A stretch of DNA of 64,000 bases from Acidipropionibacterium jensenii DSM 20535 (lineage in GTDB: Bacteria > Actinomycetota > Actinomycetes > Propionibacteriales > Propionibacteriaceae). The translations under genes were made by a program, and so were the position numbers. The notes below the pieces were generated by a model. It saw only the letters and a list, made by a program, of their open reading frames with translations. It had not been told where the DNA came from and ran no database searches. The stretch covers positions 124,001 to 188,000 of the forward strand of contig NZ_AUDD01000002.1 of assembly GCF_000425285.1 (NCBI RefSeq), written 5' to 3'. Every line of letters starts with the position of its first letter. Positions within the stretch are counted from its first letter, which is position 1. Positions 8,966 to 17,273 of the stretch are shown here, piece by piece.

Positions 8966-10315
8966 TCAGTCGAGCAGCTCGTCGACCTCGGCGGCCACCT
9001 CGTGGCCGCAGCGCACCGCACCCTCCATGTAGCCGTTGAAGGCGGAGGCGTACTCGGCGCCGGCGAAGAACAGTCGTCCCAGCGGCTGGGCCAGCACCGG
9101 CCCGCCGGTGGTCCACAGTCCGGGGGCGAAGTGGGCGCCGTGGCAGCCGCGGGTGAACTTCTCTGACAGCCAGTCCCGGTCGAGGTACTCGATCGGCTCG
9201 GAGGGAGCCTTGCCGAAGGCTCCCTCGACGGCCTCCTCGAAGGCCCGCTGACGCAGTGAGACCGACTTCTTCCCGAAGCCGGAGGCCTCCGACCCCTCGA
9301 AGAATCCCATCAGAATGCCTTCTCCGGTGGACTCGTCGGAGGTGTCGAAGACCACCCGGACGGCTCCCTCGTCGGCGCCCATCTGGCCCGACCGGCCGTC
9401 GCGGCGCCACCACGGGGAGTCATAGGCGAGGTAGGCCTTGATGACATTGCCCGCCGGCACCTTGCCGGCCAGCTGGATCCGCTCGGCGGGCAGCGGCGGG
9501 TCGAAGACGGTGTCCAGCAGCATCCGCGGGGGCAGCGTGCACACCGCGGTGCGGGCCTCGATCTCGGTGCCGTCGTCCAGCACGGCGACCACCCGGTCAT
9601 CGTCGTGGTGGATGCCCACGACCACGGAGGACAGTCGGACGGCGTCCCCCAGCTCGACGGCGAGGTTCTCGGCGACCTGGGCCACACCGCCGCGCACCCG
9701 CTGCTGCTTGAGGCCGCCGTTGACGGCCACCAGGGACTCCAGGTCGACCCCCTCGCCGGCCCGGGCGAGGCTGTCGATGAGGGTCGCGGTGGCCGAGTCG
9801 ACGTCCAGCGCGTTGGTGGCGAGGGCGGTGAAATAGGCGCGACCACCCTCGGTGCGCAGGTTCGCACCGACCCACTGGGCCAGTGTCTGACCCAGCCAGG
9901 CAGCGTTGGCCTGGGTCCACACCGGGTTCTGCGCGACCCGGTCGGCGAGCCTGCGGAAGCGCAGCAGTCCCTGACCGAGATCGGCGAACTCGAAGGGTGT
10001 GAGGTGCTGTTCGGCGGCCGCGGACTCGGGGACCTGGGCGACCTGACCGTGCAGCCTGAGCACCAGGTCTCCGCTGCTGGGGCCGATCATCTCCAACCCC
10101 TGGCCGTCGATGAGGGCCCTCAGCTGCTCGTGAGCCTGGGAGATCCACTGACCGCCCAGCTCGACGACCTGCCCGTTCGACAGGGTCGCGTTCTCCACCC
10201 GGCCGCCGACCCGGTTGCGGGCCTCGAGGACCACGACGTCACGGCCGGCCCTCACGAGCTCGGTCGCGGCCGACAGGCCGGCCAGTCCGGCACCGATGAT
10301 GATGCTGTCGTACAT
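8966..10315 (-). CDS. Flavin-containing monoamine oxidase family protein
   Basis: 449-residue FAD-dependent amine oxidase. The N-terminal Rossmann motif GAGLAGLSAA with the following ARNRVGGRVE stretch binds FAD, and the C-terminal FFAGAEYA segment is the second FAD-contact motif of the family. It would oxidise a primary or secondary amine to an aldehyde and release H2O2. The ATG at 10313-10315 has AGGAGG upstream, which rejects the longer frame to 10360. A -10-like TAGCAT lies at 10402-10407. The gene converges on the FMN reductase gene with an 18-nt gap. Confidence 0.9.
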   Translation of the reverse strand: MYDSIIIGAGLAGLSAATELVRAGRDVVVLEARNRVGGRVENATLSNGQVVELGGQWISQAHEQLRALIDGQGLEMIGPSSGDLVLRLHGQVAQVPESAAAEQHLTPFEFADLGQGLLRFRRLADRVAQNPVWTQANAAWLGQTLAQWVGANLRTEGGRAYFTALATNALDVDSATATLIDSLARAGEGVDLESLVAVNGGLKQQRVRGGVAQVAENLAVELGDAVRLSSVVVGIHHDDDRVVAVLDDGTEIEARTAVCTLPPRMLLDTVFDPPLPAERIQLAGKVPAGNVIKAYLAYDSPWWRRDGRSGQMGADEGAVRVVFDTSDESTGEGILMGFFEGSEASGFGKKSVSLRQRAFEEAVEGAFGKAPSEPIEYLDRDWLSEKFTRGCHGAHFAPGLWTTGGPVLAQPLGRLFFAGAEYASAFNGYMEGAVRCGHEVAAEVDELLD

Positions 10316-10624
10316 GGGAACACGTCCTCCTGGTCGTGTGGACCGCTGCGGGTCGCGCACGTCGCCGGCGTTGCCCGCCGGGGCTTGGAAACTGCACCCC
10401 GATGCTATCCACTGCGGTCACAGCGCCCCAACCCCCCACTCACTTCCACCGTTCAGCCATCAGCGCTACCCGCCGGGGACGACGTTCGGCCGGGTGGGGC
10501 GGAGGGTATGGGGCGGACGGTGCCGGCGGGTGGGACGGAGTGGGGACGGTGAGCGCCGGGAGGGTGACGCTGGGTGCAGGTGGGACGCCGCGGGGGCCGC
10601 TGGCAGCTCTGCGAGAATGACGCC
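10316..10624. other. 309-bp non-coding stretch with divergent promoters
   Basis: Apart from a minus-strand -10-like TAGCAT (10402-10407) that would serve the amine oxidase and a GAGAAT hexamer 6 nt before the plus-strand ATG at 10625, I see no gene or structure here. Confidence 0.4.
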
Positions 10625-11137
10625 ATGACATGGGCCGATCCGGGAGCGTGGTACATCGGTGCCGCATACCTGGTCGCCCTCGTCGCCCTGGGGGTGCTGG
10701 TGTGGTCGGCCACCCGGCAGTGGCGCAGCCGCCGGGTGAGCTGGCGGCTGGACGGGCGCAGCTGGCTGGTGGACGGGCGCAGCCGGCCGGTCCCCGATGA
10801 CCGGGGCCGGACGACGTCCTCCGGAATGGCCCGGCGGGCCGAGCTGAGCCTCACCAACACCGGGACCGGGACGGCCTTCGGTCTGGAGACCATCCGGTGC
10901 GTCGGTGACGGGTCGGCCCCGCAGCGGTTCGCCGAGGTGCCGGTGCTGCGCCCCGGGGAGTCGGTGCGGATCGTCATGGATCTCGCCGACGAGAGGGCCT
11001 GGCAGCGCTGCTGGATCCGGCCGCGCTGCCGTCCCAGCCACCGCCGGTTCGACTCCTCCCGACGTCGCTTCGCCCGGATCCGGGTGGCCCGGGCCCTGGC
11101 GCGGACCTCTCAGAGAGTTCCCGCGGGAACTCTCTGA
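10625..11137 (+). CDS. Small membrane-anchored protein of unknown function
   Basis: 170-residue protein with one hydrophobic span at about residues 10-30, followed by a very basic arginine-rich segment and a cytosolic domain with a central beta-rich stretch (LSLTNTGTGTAFGLETI). I do not recognise the family. ATG 10625 was chosen because the span begins just after it; GAGAAT ends 6 nt upstream, weakly like a leaderless promoter. The stop codon lies inside a perfect palindrome that could end transcription. Confidence 0.6.
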   Translation: MTWADPGAWYIGAAYLVALVALGVLVWSATRQWRSRRVSWRLDGRSWLVDGRSRPVPDDRGRTTSSGMARRAELSLTNTGTGTAFGLETIRCVGDGSAPQRFAEVPVLRPGESVRIVMDLADERAWQRCWIRPRCRPSHRRFDSSRRRFARIRVARALARTSQRVPAGTL

Positions 11138-11139
11138 GA
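11108..11139. terminator. Perfect 32-nt palindrome, probable bidirectional terminator
   Basis: A fully self-complementary stretch with core GTTCCCGCGGGAAC (11117-11130) spans the end of the small membrane-protein gene and includes its TGA. It lies between that plus-strand gene and the convergent alcohol dehydrogenase gene. No U-tract follows. Confidence 0.6.
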
Positions 11140-11241
11140 CCGACACCGCGGCCCGCCCGGAGGGTGCCCCCGGCCGGGGTCGCGGCTGTCGGGCCTTGTC
11201 GGAGCTTGTTGGAGCGTGTCAGGCCTGTCGGCCGTCTCGGG

Positions 11242-12285
11242 TCAGGGCTTGACGAGGATCCGGATCGGGTTGTTCCGGTGCTCCTCCAGATCCTGGATGC
11301 CGCGCTTGATCTCGCTCAGCGGGATCACCTCGGAGATCGACTCCGACAGGTCCAGGCGATGGTAGGACAGCATCTCCGCCAGCACCCCGATGTCCTGGCC
11401 CCGGTATCCCAGGTGGCCGTAGACCCTCTTGCGCTGAAGGTTGAAGTTCATGAACGGACCGGCGTCGATGTCCTGGCTGGACAGGCCCAGGGAGACCGCC
11501 TTGCCGTCGACGTCCAGGGAGTCGACGGCGGCGCGCAGGGTCGGCTTGATGCCCACCGCGTCGAAGGCGACGTCGATCATCCGGCCGTGGGTGAGGTCCT
11601 CGATCTTGCTCATCAGATCGGGATCGTCGCTGTGCAGCACGTGGTCGGCGCCGACCCGCTTGGCACGGGCCAGCACCTCGTCGTTGAGATCGATGGCGAT
11701 CACCGGGACACCGCCGGCGACCTTCGCCAGCTGAACGAGGTGGGTGCCGACTCCCCCGACCCCCCAGACCGCCACCGCATTGCCCATGTGCACCTGGGCG
11801 GTGTGCACCACCGCCGCGTAGGGGGTGGAGACGGCGTCGGCCAGCAGGGCGGCCTGGTCCATCGGCACGTTCTCGGGGATCTTCGTCAGCCCGGTGGCGG
11901 CCGCCTCGTGGTACTTCGCCCACGCCCCGTCGTAGGCGAAGGCCATCAGATTGAGGTGGAGGCAGTTGGCGAAGTCTCCGCGACGGCACTTGCGGCAGGT
12001 GAAGCAGGGACGCCCGGCCGACGGGATGACGCGGTCCCCCACCTTCCAGCCGGTGACCCCGACGCCGACCTCCACGATGGTCCCGGAGGCCTCATGGCCC
12101 TGGGTGACCTCGGGAAGCTGGGCGGGGAAGGTGCCGTTGATGAGGCTCAGATCCGAGTGGCAGATCCCGCAGTAGGCCACCTCGATGAGGACATTGCCCG
12201 GCCCCGGGTGGGGAACGGGGACGTCCTCCAGATGGATGCTGTGGTCCTTGGCGTAGAACCTCTCGGCCAGCATGGTCTCAGTCAT
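11242..12285 (-). CDS. Zinc-dependent alcohol dehydrogenase (MDR superfamily)
   Basis: 347-residue NAD(P)-dependent medium-chain alcohol dehydrogenase. Catalytic zinc ligands are the Cys of CGICHSD and the His-Glu of GHEASG; structural zinc is held by four cysteines in CFTCRKCRRGDFANC. The coenzyme-binding motif is WGVGGVG. It resembles bacterial AdhA-type ethanol dehydrogenases; the physiological substrate is not shown. ATG 12285 has AAGGAG 6 nt upstream; a GTG one codon earlier is too close to that site. It stands alone, convergent with the small membrane-protein gene. Confidence 0.92.
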   Translation of the reverse strand: MTETMLAERFYAKDHSIHLEDVPVPHPGPGNVLIEVAYCGICHSDLSLINGTFPAQLPEVTQGHEASGTIVEVGVGVTGWKVGDRVIPSAGRPCFTCRKCRRGDFANCLHLNLMAFAYDGAWAKYHEAAATGLTKIPENVPMDQAALLADAVSTPYAAVVHTAQVHMGNAVAVWGVGGVGTHLVQLAKVAGGVPVIAIDLNDEVLARAKRVGADHVLHSDDPDLMSKIEDLTHGRMIDVAFDAVGIKPTLRAAVDSLDVDGKAVSLGLSSQDIDAGPFMNFNLQRKRVYGHLGYRGQDIGVLAEMLSYHRLDLSESISEVIPLSEIKRGIQDLEEHRNNPIRILVKP

Positions 12286-12447
12286 CACACACTCCTTGTG
12301 TCGGCGCCGACACCGGTCGACGCCGCGTGGGCCGACCGGTGAACTGCGCCTGTGCAGCTCATGCCATATTGGTCCGACCAGAACTCACGATAGCGCCTGG
12401 CCCCATCGCGTCACATCCTCGGGCCAGGCGTCATCCCCCTCACGCGG

Positions 12448-12924
12448 TCAGGACCCGAACACCCGGTGGAGGTTCTCCTCGTGCCTGGGGCTCAGCTGCC
12501 TCTGGAGGGCCGGCCCGGCGCTGCGTCCTCCCCCGAGTCGGGCGACCAGCTCGGGCGGGACCGGCCGGCCGGTGACCATCAGCAGCGCCGAGGAGCCCCG
12601 CCGAAGGTTCGCCCGGAGCCGTTCGATGAGCTCGGTGTCGACCCCGACCTCGGCCAGGCAGCGCGGCCCGGAGTCCGCACAGCCCAGCAGCGGGGCCGCG
12701 AAGGTCAGTCCGTGCAACAGTCCCCAGAAGGACGACCCGAGCGGCCGACCCTGGACGACGTTGCCCGCCGCGCGCATCTGCGGCGCCTGTGCGGTGCGGG
12801 GCCAGAACACCAGGCAGGCGTCCTCGACGCTGAGCCGGCCCAGCTGGGACAGGGCTGCGAGTTCCTGCTCGGCTCGCATCGCCCCGTCCAGCCGGTCGAA
12901 GCACCAGGTGCTCAGGGTGGTCAT
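12448..12924 (-). CDS. DUF1269-like protein
   Basis: 158-residue protein resembling the DUF1269 family: an N-terminal strand (STWCFDRLDGA), a hydrophobic glycine-containing hairpin at about residues 60-85 (SSFWGLLHGLTFAAPLLG), then GVDTELIERL and a LLMVTGRPVP strand, ending in LSPRHEENL. Function of the family is not established. The ATG overlaps the stop of the membrane gene upstream (ATGA), so it is co-translated with it. Confidence 0.65.
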   Translation of the reverse strand: MTTLSTWCFDRLDGAMRAEQELAALSQLGRLSVEDACLVFWPRTAQAPQMRAAGNVVQGRPLGSSFWGLLHGLTFAAPLLGCADSGPRCLAEVGVDTELIERLRANLRRGSSALLMVTGRPVPPELVARLGGGRSAGPALQRQLSPRHEENLHRVFGS

Positions 12925-13406
12925 GCCAGGCTCGCGTCCCCGACCACCGGCTCGTCCTCCAGCCTCATGGCCCGACGGTGGATGAGCTCGGCCTGGATCG
13001 CCATCATGATCGCGAGCATGATGAGGATCTCGCCGATGCCGCCGGTGTCGCTGGCGTGGGTGAAGTAGGCGATGGTGCCGAGCACGAACTTCGAGGCGAT
13101 CAGGCCGAGGAAGATGGCCACGGTCAGCGGTGTGCCCTGGCTGTAGACCTTGCCGTCCTCCACCCAGAGCCGGGTGAGACGCCCCCGGATCTGACCGACG
13201 ATGAGGCTGAGCAGGATGCTGATGACCAGGAAGACGGCGGCCAGCGGGGTGCTGGGCAGGTGCATCCCGCCGATCAGCAGCCCGACCGCCAGGTAGATGA
13301 AAGTCAGTTTGACACGGGTGCGGGCGACCACCTCGTGGCGGCGGGTCTGCTGGTAGATCGCGTAGCTGGTGAGGCCGAGGATGGCGATGAGTTCGTACAC
13401 GGACAT
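12921..13406 (-). CDS. DUF1453/CcdC-like integral membrane protein
   Basis: 161-residue protein with five hydrophobic spans: about residues 3-18, 33-50, 55-75, 93-113 and 125-143. The pattern, a short first span followed by YAIYQQTRRHEV and a WVEDGKVYSQG loop, resembles DUF1453/CcdC-like proteins. No function can be assigned. It is the first gene of a two-gene unit with the DUF1269-like gene. No good ribosome site is seen before the ATG at 13406. Confidence 0.7.
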   Translation of the reverse strand: MSVYELIAILGLTSYAIYQQTRRHEVVARTRVKLTFIYLAVGLLIGGMHLPSTPLAAVFLVISILLSLIVGQIRGRLTRLWVEDGKVYSQGTPLTVAIFLGLIASKFVLGTIAYFTHASDTGGIGEILIMLAIMMAIQAELIHRRAMRLEDEPVVGDASLA

Positions 13407-13504
13407 GGGACGACCGATCTGTGAGATTCAGGGCCGGCGGTTCCGCCGACAGATCGATGGTGCGAGACCGTGATCCAAGATCGCTCCAAGCCATGATCCA
13501 CACC

Positions 13505-13554
13505 CTTGGAGACGTCACCGCTTGGCGACGCCGCTGCTTGGAGACGTCACCGCT
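13505..13554. repeat. 18-bp direct repeat at the 3' end of the AfsR-like gene
   Basis: CTTGGAGACGTCACCGCT occurs at 13505-13522 and again at 13537-13554; the second copy contains the stop codon of the regulator gene. The two are separated by 14 bp. Each contains the palindrome GACGTC. Possibly a small duplication or a binding site pair. Confidence 0.6.
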
Positions 13555-16414
13555 CCAGATCCAGGGCCTCCTCGATCGTCAGGCTCAGGCCGGCCTCCCA
13601 GGCCGCCCGGTAGGCCTCCTCGCCCAGCCTCTCGCGCGCCATCGCCAACTGGCCCTCGGTGGCCGGCATGGCGGGCCAGCCGAGTCCGGCCCGGCGGCTC
13701 TGCGCCTCGGAGGCGGCGAACAGGGCGACCCCCTCGCGCAACTGCCCGGTGGCCATGATCAACAGCGCACGCCCCTCGATGGGCATCGACTCCGGACGGG
13801 CACCGAGCCGGATCTGGACCTCGATCATCCGGTGGTTCCAGATCAGCCCCTCCTCGGGACCGCTGGTCTGAACCGACAGGGCGGCGAGCATGATGCAGCA
13901 GATCCAGCAGGTCAGCAGCACCCCGTCGGCCAGCCCGCGGTGGTAGAGCTCGGTGGCCCGCTCCACGCTGATCTGGGGCGGGGTCGACTCGATCTCGGCG
14001 AAGCAGGTGACCGCGTCGGCCATCAGCCGGAAGGCCGGGTCGCCGTCGGCGGCCATCTCCTGAAGACGTCGTCCCAGCACCGCCACCATCTGGAAGTTGC
14101 GGTGCAGGGCACCGACCAGGGCGGCGGAGGCCAGCAGCTCGACGACGTCGGTGAGACGGTCCGGCGGCACCTCCCGCAGCTCGGCGAGAGCATGATCGAA
14201 GAGTGGTCGGGAGCTGTCGAACCGGCCGCGCATCCCCTCGGCCGCCGCCAGGTTGAGTTCGGTCATCGCGGCGTCGGTCGGATCGCTGCCGACAGGTGCG
14301 GGAACCGCCAGCTGGAGCCATTTGAGGCCCTCGATCATGCGGCCGCGGTGGTACCAGAAGTTCGACACGCGCGACAGCACGAAGCACCCCAGCGGCCCGG
14401 GATCATCCACCAGGGTGGACTCGAGGCTGGCCCGCACGGTGGCGAAGTCGACGTCCAGTTCCCGGTACCAGCCGTGCTCATCGGCCCGGCCGTCCCCGGG
14501 TCTGCGGGCCAGCATGCCGCGCAGCCAGTCGTGGCGGCTGTCGATGGTGGCGATCGACTCGTCGGCCTCCCGCAGGGCGAGCGCCGCATGGGCGCGGACG
14601 GTGGCGAGCTGGCGGAAGGTGGACTCCTCGCCCGGTTCCTCCGCCCTCAGGGCCAGCAGCAGACTCCTGTTCACCAGGGACTCCAGCAGGTCGGGGACCT
14701 GCCCGGGCGACAGCGGCGCGAACCCGGCCACGGTGGCCGCGCAGTCGCGGGTGAAGGCGCCGCGCAGCACCGACAGCCGCCGGTGCACGAGCCTCTCCTC
14801 CGGCTCCAGCAGCCGATGGCTCCACTCGATCACCTGGCGCAGGGTGCGTCGGTGGTCTCCTCGGCCGCCGACCCGTCGCAGACCACCCGGGTCGGTGCGC
14901 ACCTGGTCGGCGATCTCCGACAGCGATGCGGTGCGCACCCGTGCCGCCGCGAGTTCCAGCGCAAGCGGCAGGCCGTCGACGTCGTTGCAGATCTCGGCCG
15001 CCAGATCCAGGGAGACGTCGTCGAGGGCCAGGGTGGGATCGGCCTCGCGCACCCTGGCGAGGAACAGTTCCAGCGCGGTGGAGCCGGCCCGGTCGCCGTC
15101 GGCGGGGGTGATGAGGGGGTTGAGCGGCCAGGTGATCTCGCCGGGAACCGCCAGCGGCTCGCGGCTGGTGGCCAGCACGTGGGTGTCGGAGTCGTCGTCG
15201 AGAACCTCCATGATGAGGTCGTAGAGCATCGGCGCGAGGTGTTCGCAGTTGTCGAGCACGAGCAGTATCTGCTGGTCGGCCAGGTGCTGGCGCAGCTGCT
15301 CCTCGACCGAGCCGGCCGGGGCCGGGGCCAGGCCGATGACGCTGGCCACCAGTTCGGCGACCAGGCCGGACCGCTCGACCGATCCCAGGTCGACGATGAA
15401 CACCCCGTCGGGGAAGGTCTCGCCGCCGTGCCGGGCCACCTCGATCGCCAGCCGGGTCTTGCCGCAGCCGGCGGCGCCCACCACCGTCACCAACCCGTGG
15501 TCGGCGATCAGGGCGGTGAGGGAGGCCAGTTCGGCCCCTCGTCCGATCAGTGGGGGCAGACGCCGGGGCAGGTTCGTCGCGGGCCGCACCGGATGCGGGG
15601 CTGCGGTCGGTGAGGAGGCCGGTTGCGCTGTCGGTTGCGCGGACTGCGGGTGATGCAGATCCTCATCCTGGGCGAGGATCCTGGCGTGCAGGTTCTGCAG
15701 CGTCGGGCCCGGGTCCAGACCGAGTTCCTCCAGCATCAGATCCCTGGCGGTGCGGAAGGCCTGCAGCGCCTCGTCGGGACGCCCGGCGCGGTAGAGAGCG
15801 GTCATCCGCTGGGCCCAGACGTCCTCGTTGAGCGGGAGGTCGCGGATCAGGGTGCCCGAGTCGACGACTGCCCGATCCACCTCGCCGCAGGCCAGCAGGG
15901 CCTGGACCCTGCGGATCTGAACCTGCTCGCGGATCTCCACCAGCCGCGACACCGCGGCGGCGGCCCACAGCGCGTCCGCCGAGGCCCCGAAGGGATCTCC
16001 CCGCCACAGCGCCAGCGCCTCCTCGCAGCAGCGCAGGGAGCGGCGCGGATCGGCGTCGACGAGATCGCGGGACTGTCCCGCCAGGTCGAGGAACTCCAGC
16101 GAGTCTGCCTGGTCGACGTCGACCGCCAGCCGGTAGCCGCCGGACTCGGTGAGGAGCACTCGTGACGCCTGGCGGTGCGGGCGGTCGGGCTCCAGCACCT
16201 GGCGGGCCCGCCAGACGTGGCTCTCGAGGGTCGACTGGGAGCCCACTCGTCCGGAGTCGGCCCACAGGGCCTCGGCCAGGGCGGCCACCGAGACGCGTTC
16301 GTTGGCGTGGCTCAGGAGGACCGCCAGGACGGCCTGCGGTCGGGCGCCGAGCTGCGTCCTCCGGCCATCGATCTCGACCTCCACGGGTCCGAGATCATGG
16401 ATCCGCATGCTCAC
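13547..16414 (-). CDS. AfsR/SARP-type transcriptional regulator with NB-ARC ATPase and TPR-like region
   Basis: 955 residues in the classic AfsR order. An OmpR-type winged helix occupies about 1-95, followed by the bacterial transcriptional activation domain to about 250, a Gln/Pro/Ser-rich linker, and an NB-ARC/AAA P-loop ATPase (GAAGCGKTRLA near 330, LLVLDNCEHL near 400). The helical C-terminal half resembles tetratricopeptide repeats. Such proteins activate secondary-metabolism or stress genes, with ATP binding controlling oligomer state. The GTG at 16412-16414 is favoured because TAGGTT ends 6 nt upstream, a leaderless arrangement; the ATG two codons later is an alternative. No biosynthetic cluster adjoins it, so its targets are unknown. 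Confidence 0.9.
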   Translation of the reverse strand: MSMRIHDLGPVEVEIDGRRTQLGARPQAVLAVLLSHANERVSVAALAEALWADSGRVGSQSTLESHVWRARQVLEPDRPHRQASRVLLTESGGYRLAVDVDQADSLEFLDLAGQSRDLVDADPRRSLRCCEEALALWRGDPFGASADALWAAAAVSRLVEIREQVQIRRVQALLACGEVDRAVVDSGTLIRDLPLNEDVWAQRMTALYRAGRPDEALQAFRTARDLMLEELGLDPGPTLQNLHARILAQDEDLHHPQSAQPTAQPASSPTAAPHPVRPATNLPRRLPPLIGRGAELASLTALIADHGLVTVVGAAGCGKTRLAIEVARHGGETFPDGVFIVDLGSVERSGLVAELVASVIGLAPAPAGSVEEQLRQHLADQQILLVLDNCEHLAPMLYDLIMEVLDDDSDTHVLATSREPLAVPGEITWPLNPLITPADGDRAGSTALELFLARVREADPTLALDDVSLDLAAEICNDVDGLPLALELAAARVRTASLSEIADQVRTDPGGLRRVGGRGDHRRTLRQVIEWSHRLLEPEERLVHRRLSVLRGAFTRDCAATVAGFAPLSPGQVPDLLESLVNRSLLLALRAEEPGEESTFRQLATVRAHAALALREADESIATIDSRHDWLRGMLARRPGDGRADEHGWYRELDVDFATVRASLESTLVDDPGPLGCFVLSRVSNFWYHRGRMIEGLKWLQLAVPAPVGSDPTDAAMTELNLAAAEGMRGRFDSSRPLFDHALAELREVPPDRLTDVVELLASAALVGALHRNFQMVAVLGRRLQEMAADGDPAFRLMADAVTCFAEIESTPPQISVERATELYHRGLADGVLLTCWICCIMLAALSVQTSGPEEGLIWNHRMIEVQIRLGARPESMPIEGRALLIMATGQLREGVALFAASEAQSRRAGLGWPAMPATEGQLAMARERLGEEAYRAAWEAGLSLTIEEALDLER

Positions 16415-16486
16415 AGGCGGAACCTAACATGCAGCAGGCCCACCGGGGCTGGAGTCGTCTGAGGCGGGGGTCGGCCCGGGTCGGGG

Positions 16487-17080
16487 TCACCGCTGGTCGA
16501 GGTCGAGGCTCACCAGGACTCGGGCCTTCGAAGGACGCGAGACGACGGTGAAGCCGGCGTCGGTGAACAGCCCGAGACTGCCGTGGTAGAGCTCGTCGGC
16601 GCTGATCGAGGAACGCCGGGCGGGGTCGACCGGGTATCCCTCCACCACCCGGCCGCCCTCTTCGCGGACGAACTCGACGGCCCCCTCGATGAGCCGGCGG
16701 GCGACGCCCCGACGCCGGTACCCGACCCGCACCACGAAGCAGACCACCGACCAGACGCCGTCGAGTGCCTGGCCGGTGCCCCTCGCGGCCACCACTCTGG
16801 GATACGCGGACTTCGGGGCGACCGCGCACCATCCGACAGGTTCGCCGTCCAGATAGGCGAGCAGACCGGGAGGCATGGCGTCCTCGCAGACCTGGCGTCT
16901 GAGCGACTCCCGGTTGGCCTGGCGGGTCGAGCCGGTCCACTCGGTGCCGCGCAGCCGGAAGAACTGGCACCAGCAGGACGCCGACCCGCCGCGACGTCCC
17001 ATCACGGTGGAGACGTCCTCCCAGCGCTGCGGGCCCGCGCGGACCACCTGGATGGGGTCGGTGGGCAGCAGCTGGGACAT
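16487..17080 (-). CDS. GNAT-family N-acetyltransferase
   Basis: 197-residue acetyl-CoA-dependent acetyltransferase. The acetyl-CoA pyrophosphate loop is seen in VRVGYRRRGVARRLIEGA after the VVCFVV strand; the C-terminal part (GLFTDAGFTVV) is also typical. An N-terminal SASCWCQFF stretch is distinctive and resembles GNATs annotated only by fold. ATG 17080 follows GGAGGT; the longer frame to 17218 is not supported. It is downstream of the HNH gene on the same strand, with a gap of about 190 bp. Confidence 0.88.
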   Translation of the reverse strand: MSQLLPTDPIQVVRAGPQRWEDVSTVMGRRGGSASCWCQFFRLRGTEWTGSTRQANRESLRRQVCEDAMPPGLLAYLDGEPVGWCAVAPKSAYPRVVAARGTGQALDGVWSVVCFVVRVGYRRRGVARRLIEGAVEFVREEGGRVVEGYPVDPARRSSISADELYHGSLGLFTDAGFTVVSRPSKARVLVSLDLDQR

Positions 17081-17273
17081 GGCGACCTCCGTGGCGGAAC
17101 CGGGATCGCCATCCTCGCAATGGCAAGGGTCATCCGGCCGGGCCCGCGGGCGAACTCCGACTGTTCGGTGCGGACTGTGGCGGTTCGGTGCGTTGAATCG
17201 ATGCCTGCCCGTCAACACCCGTCAACACCCGTCGACATCTATCGACACCCGTCGGCGCAAAAGGTCGGCGGCG

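Noticed and set aside
12925-13518. N-terminal extension of the DUF1269-like frame
   Set aside because: Would run antisense-like through the membrane gene; ATGA coupling at 12924 gives a better start.
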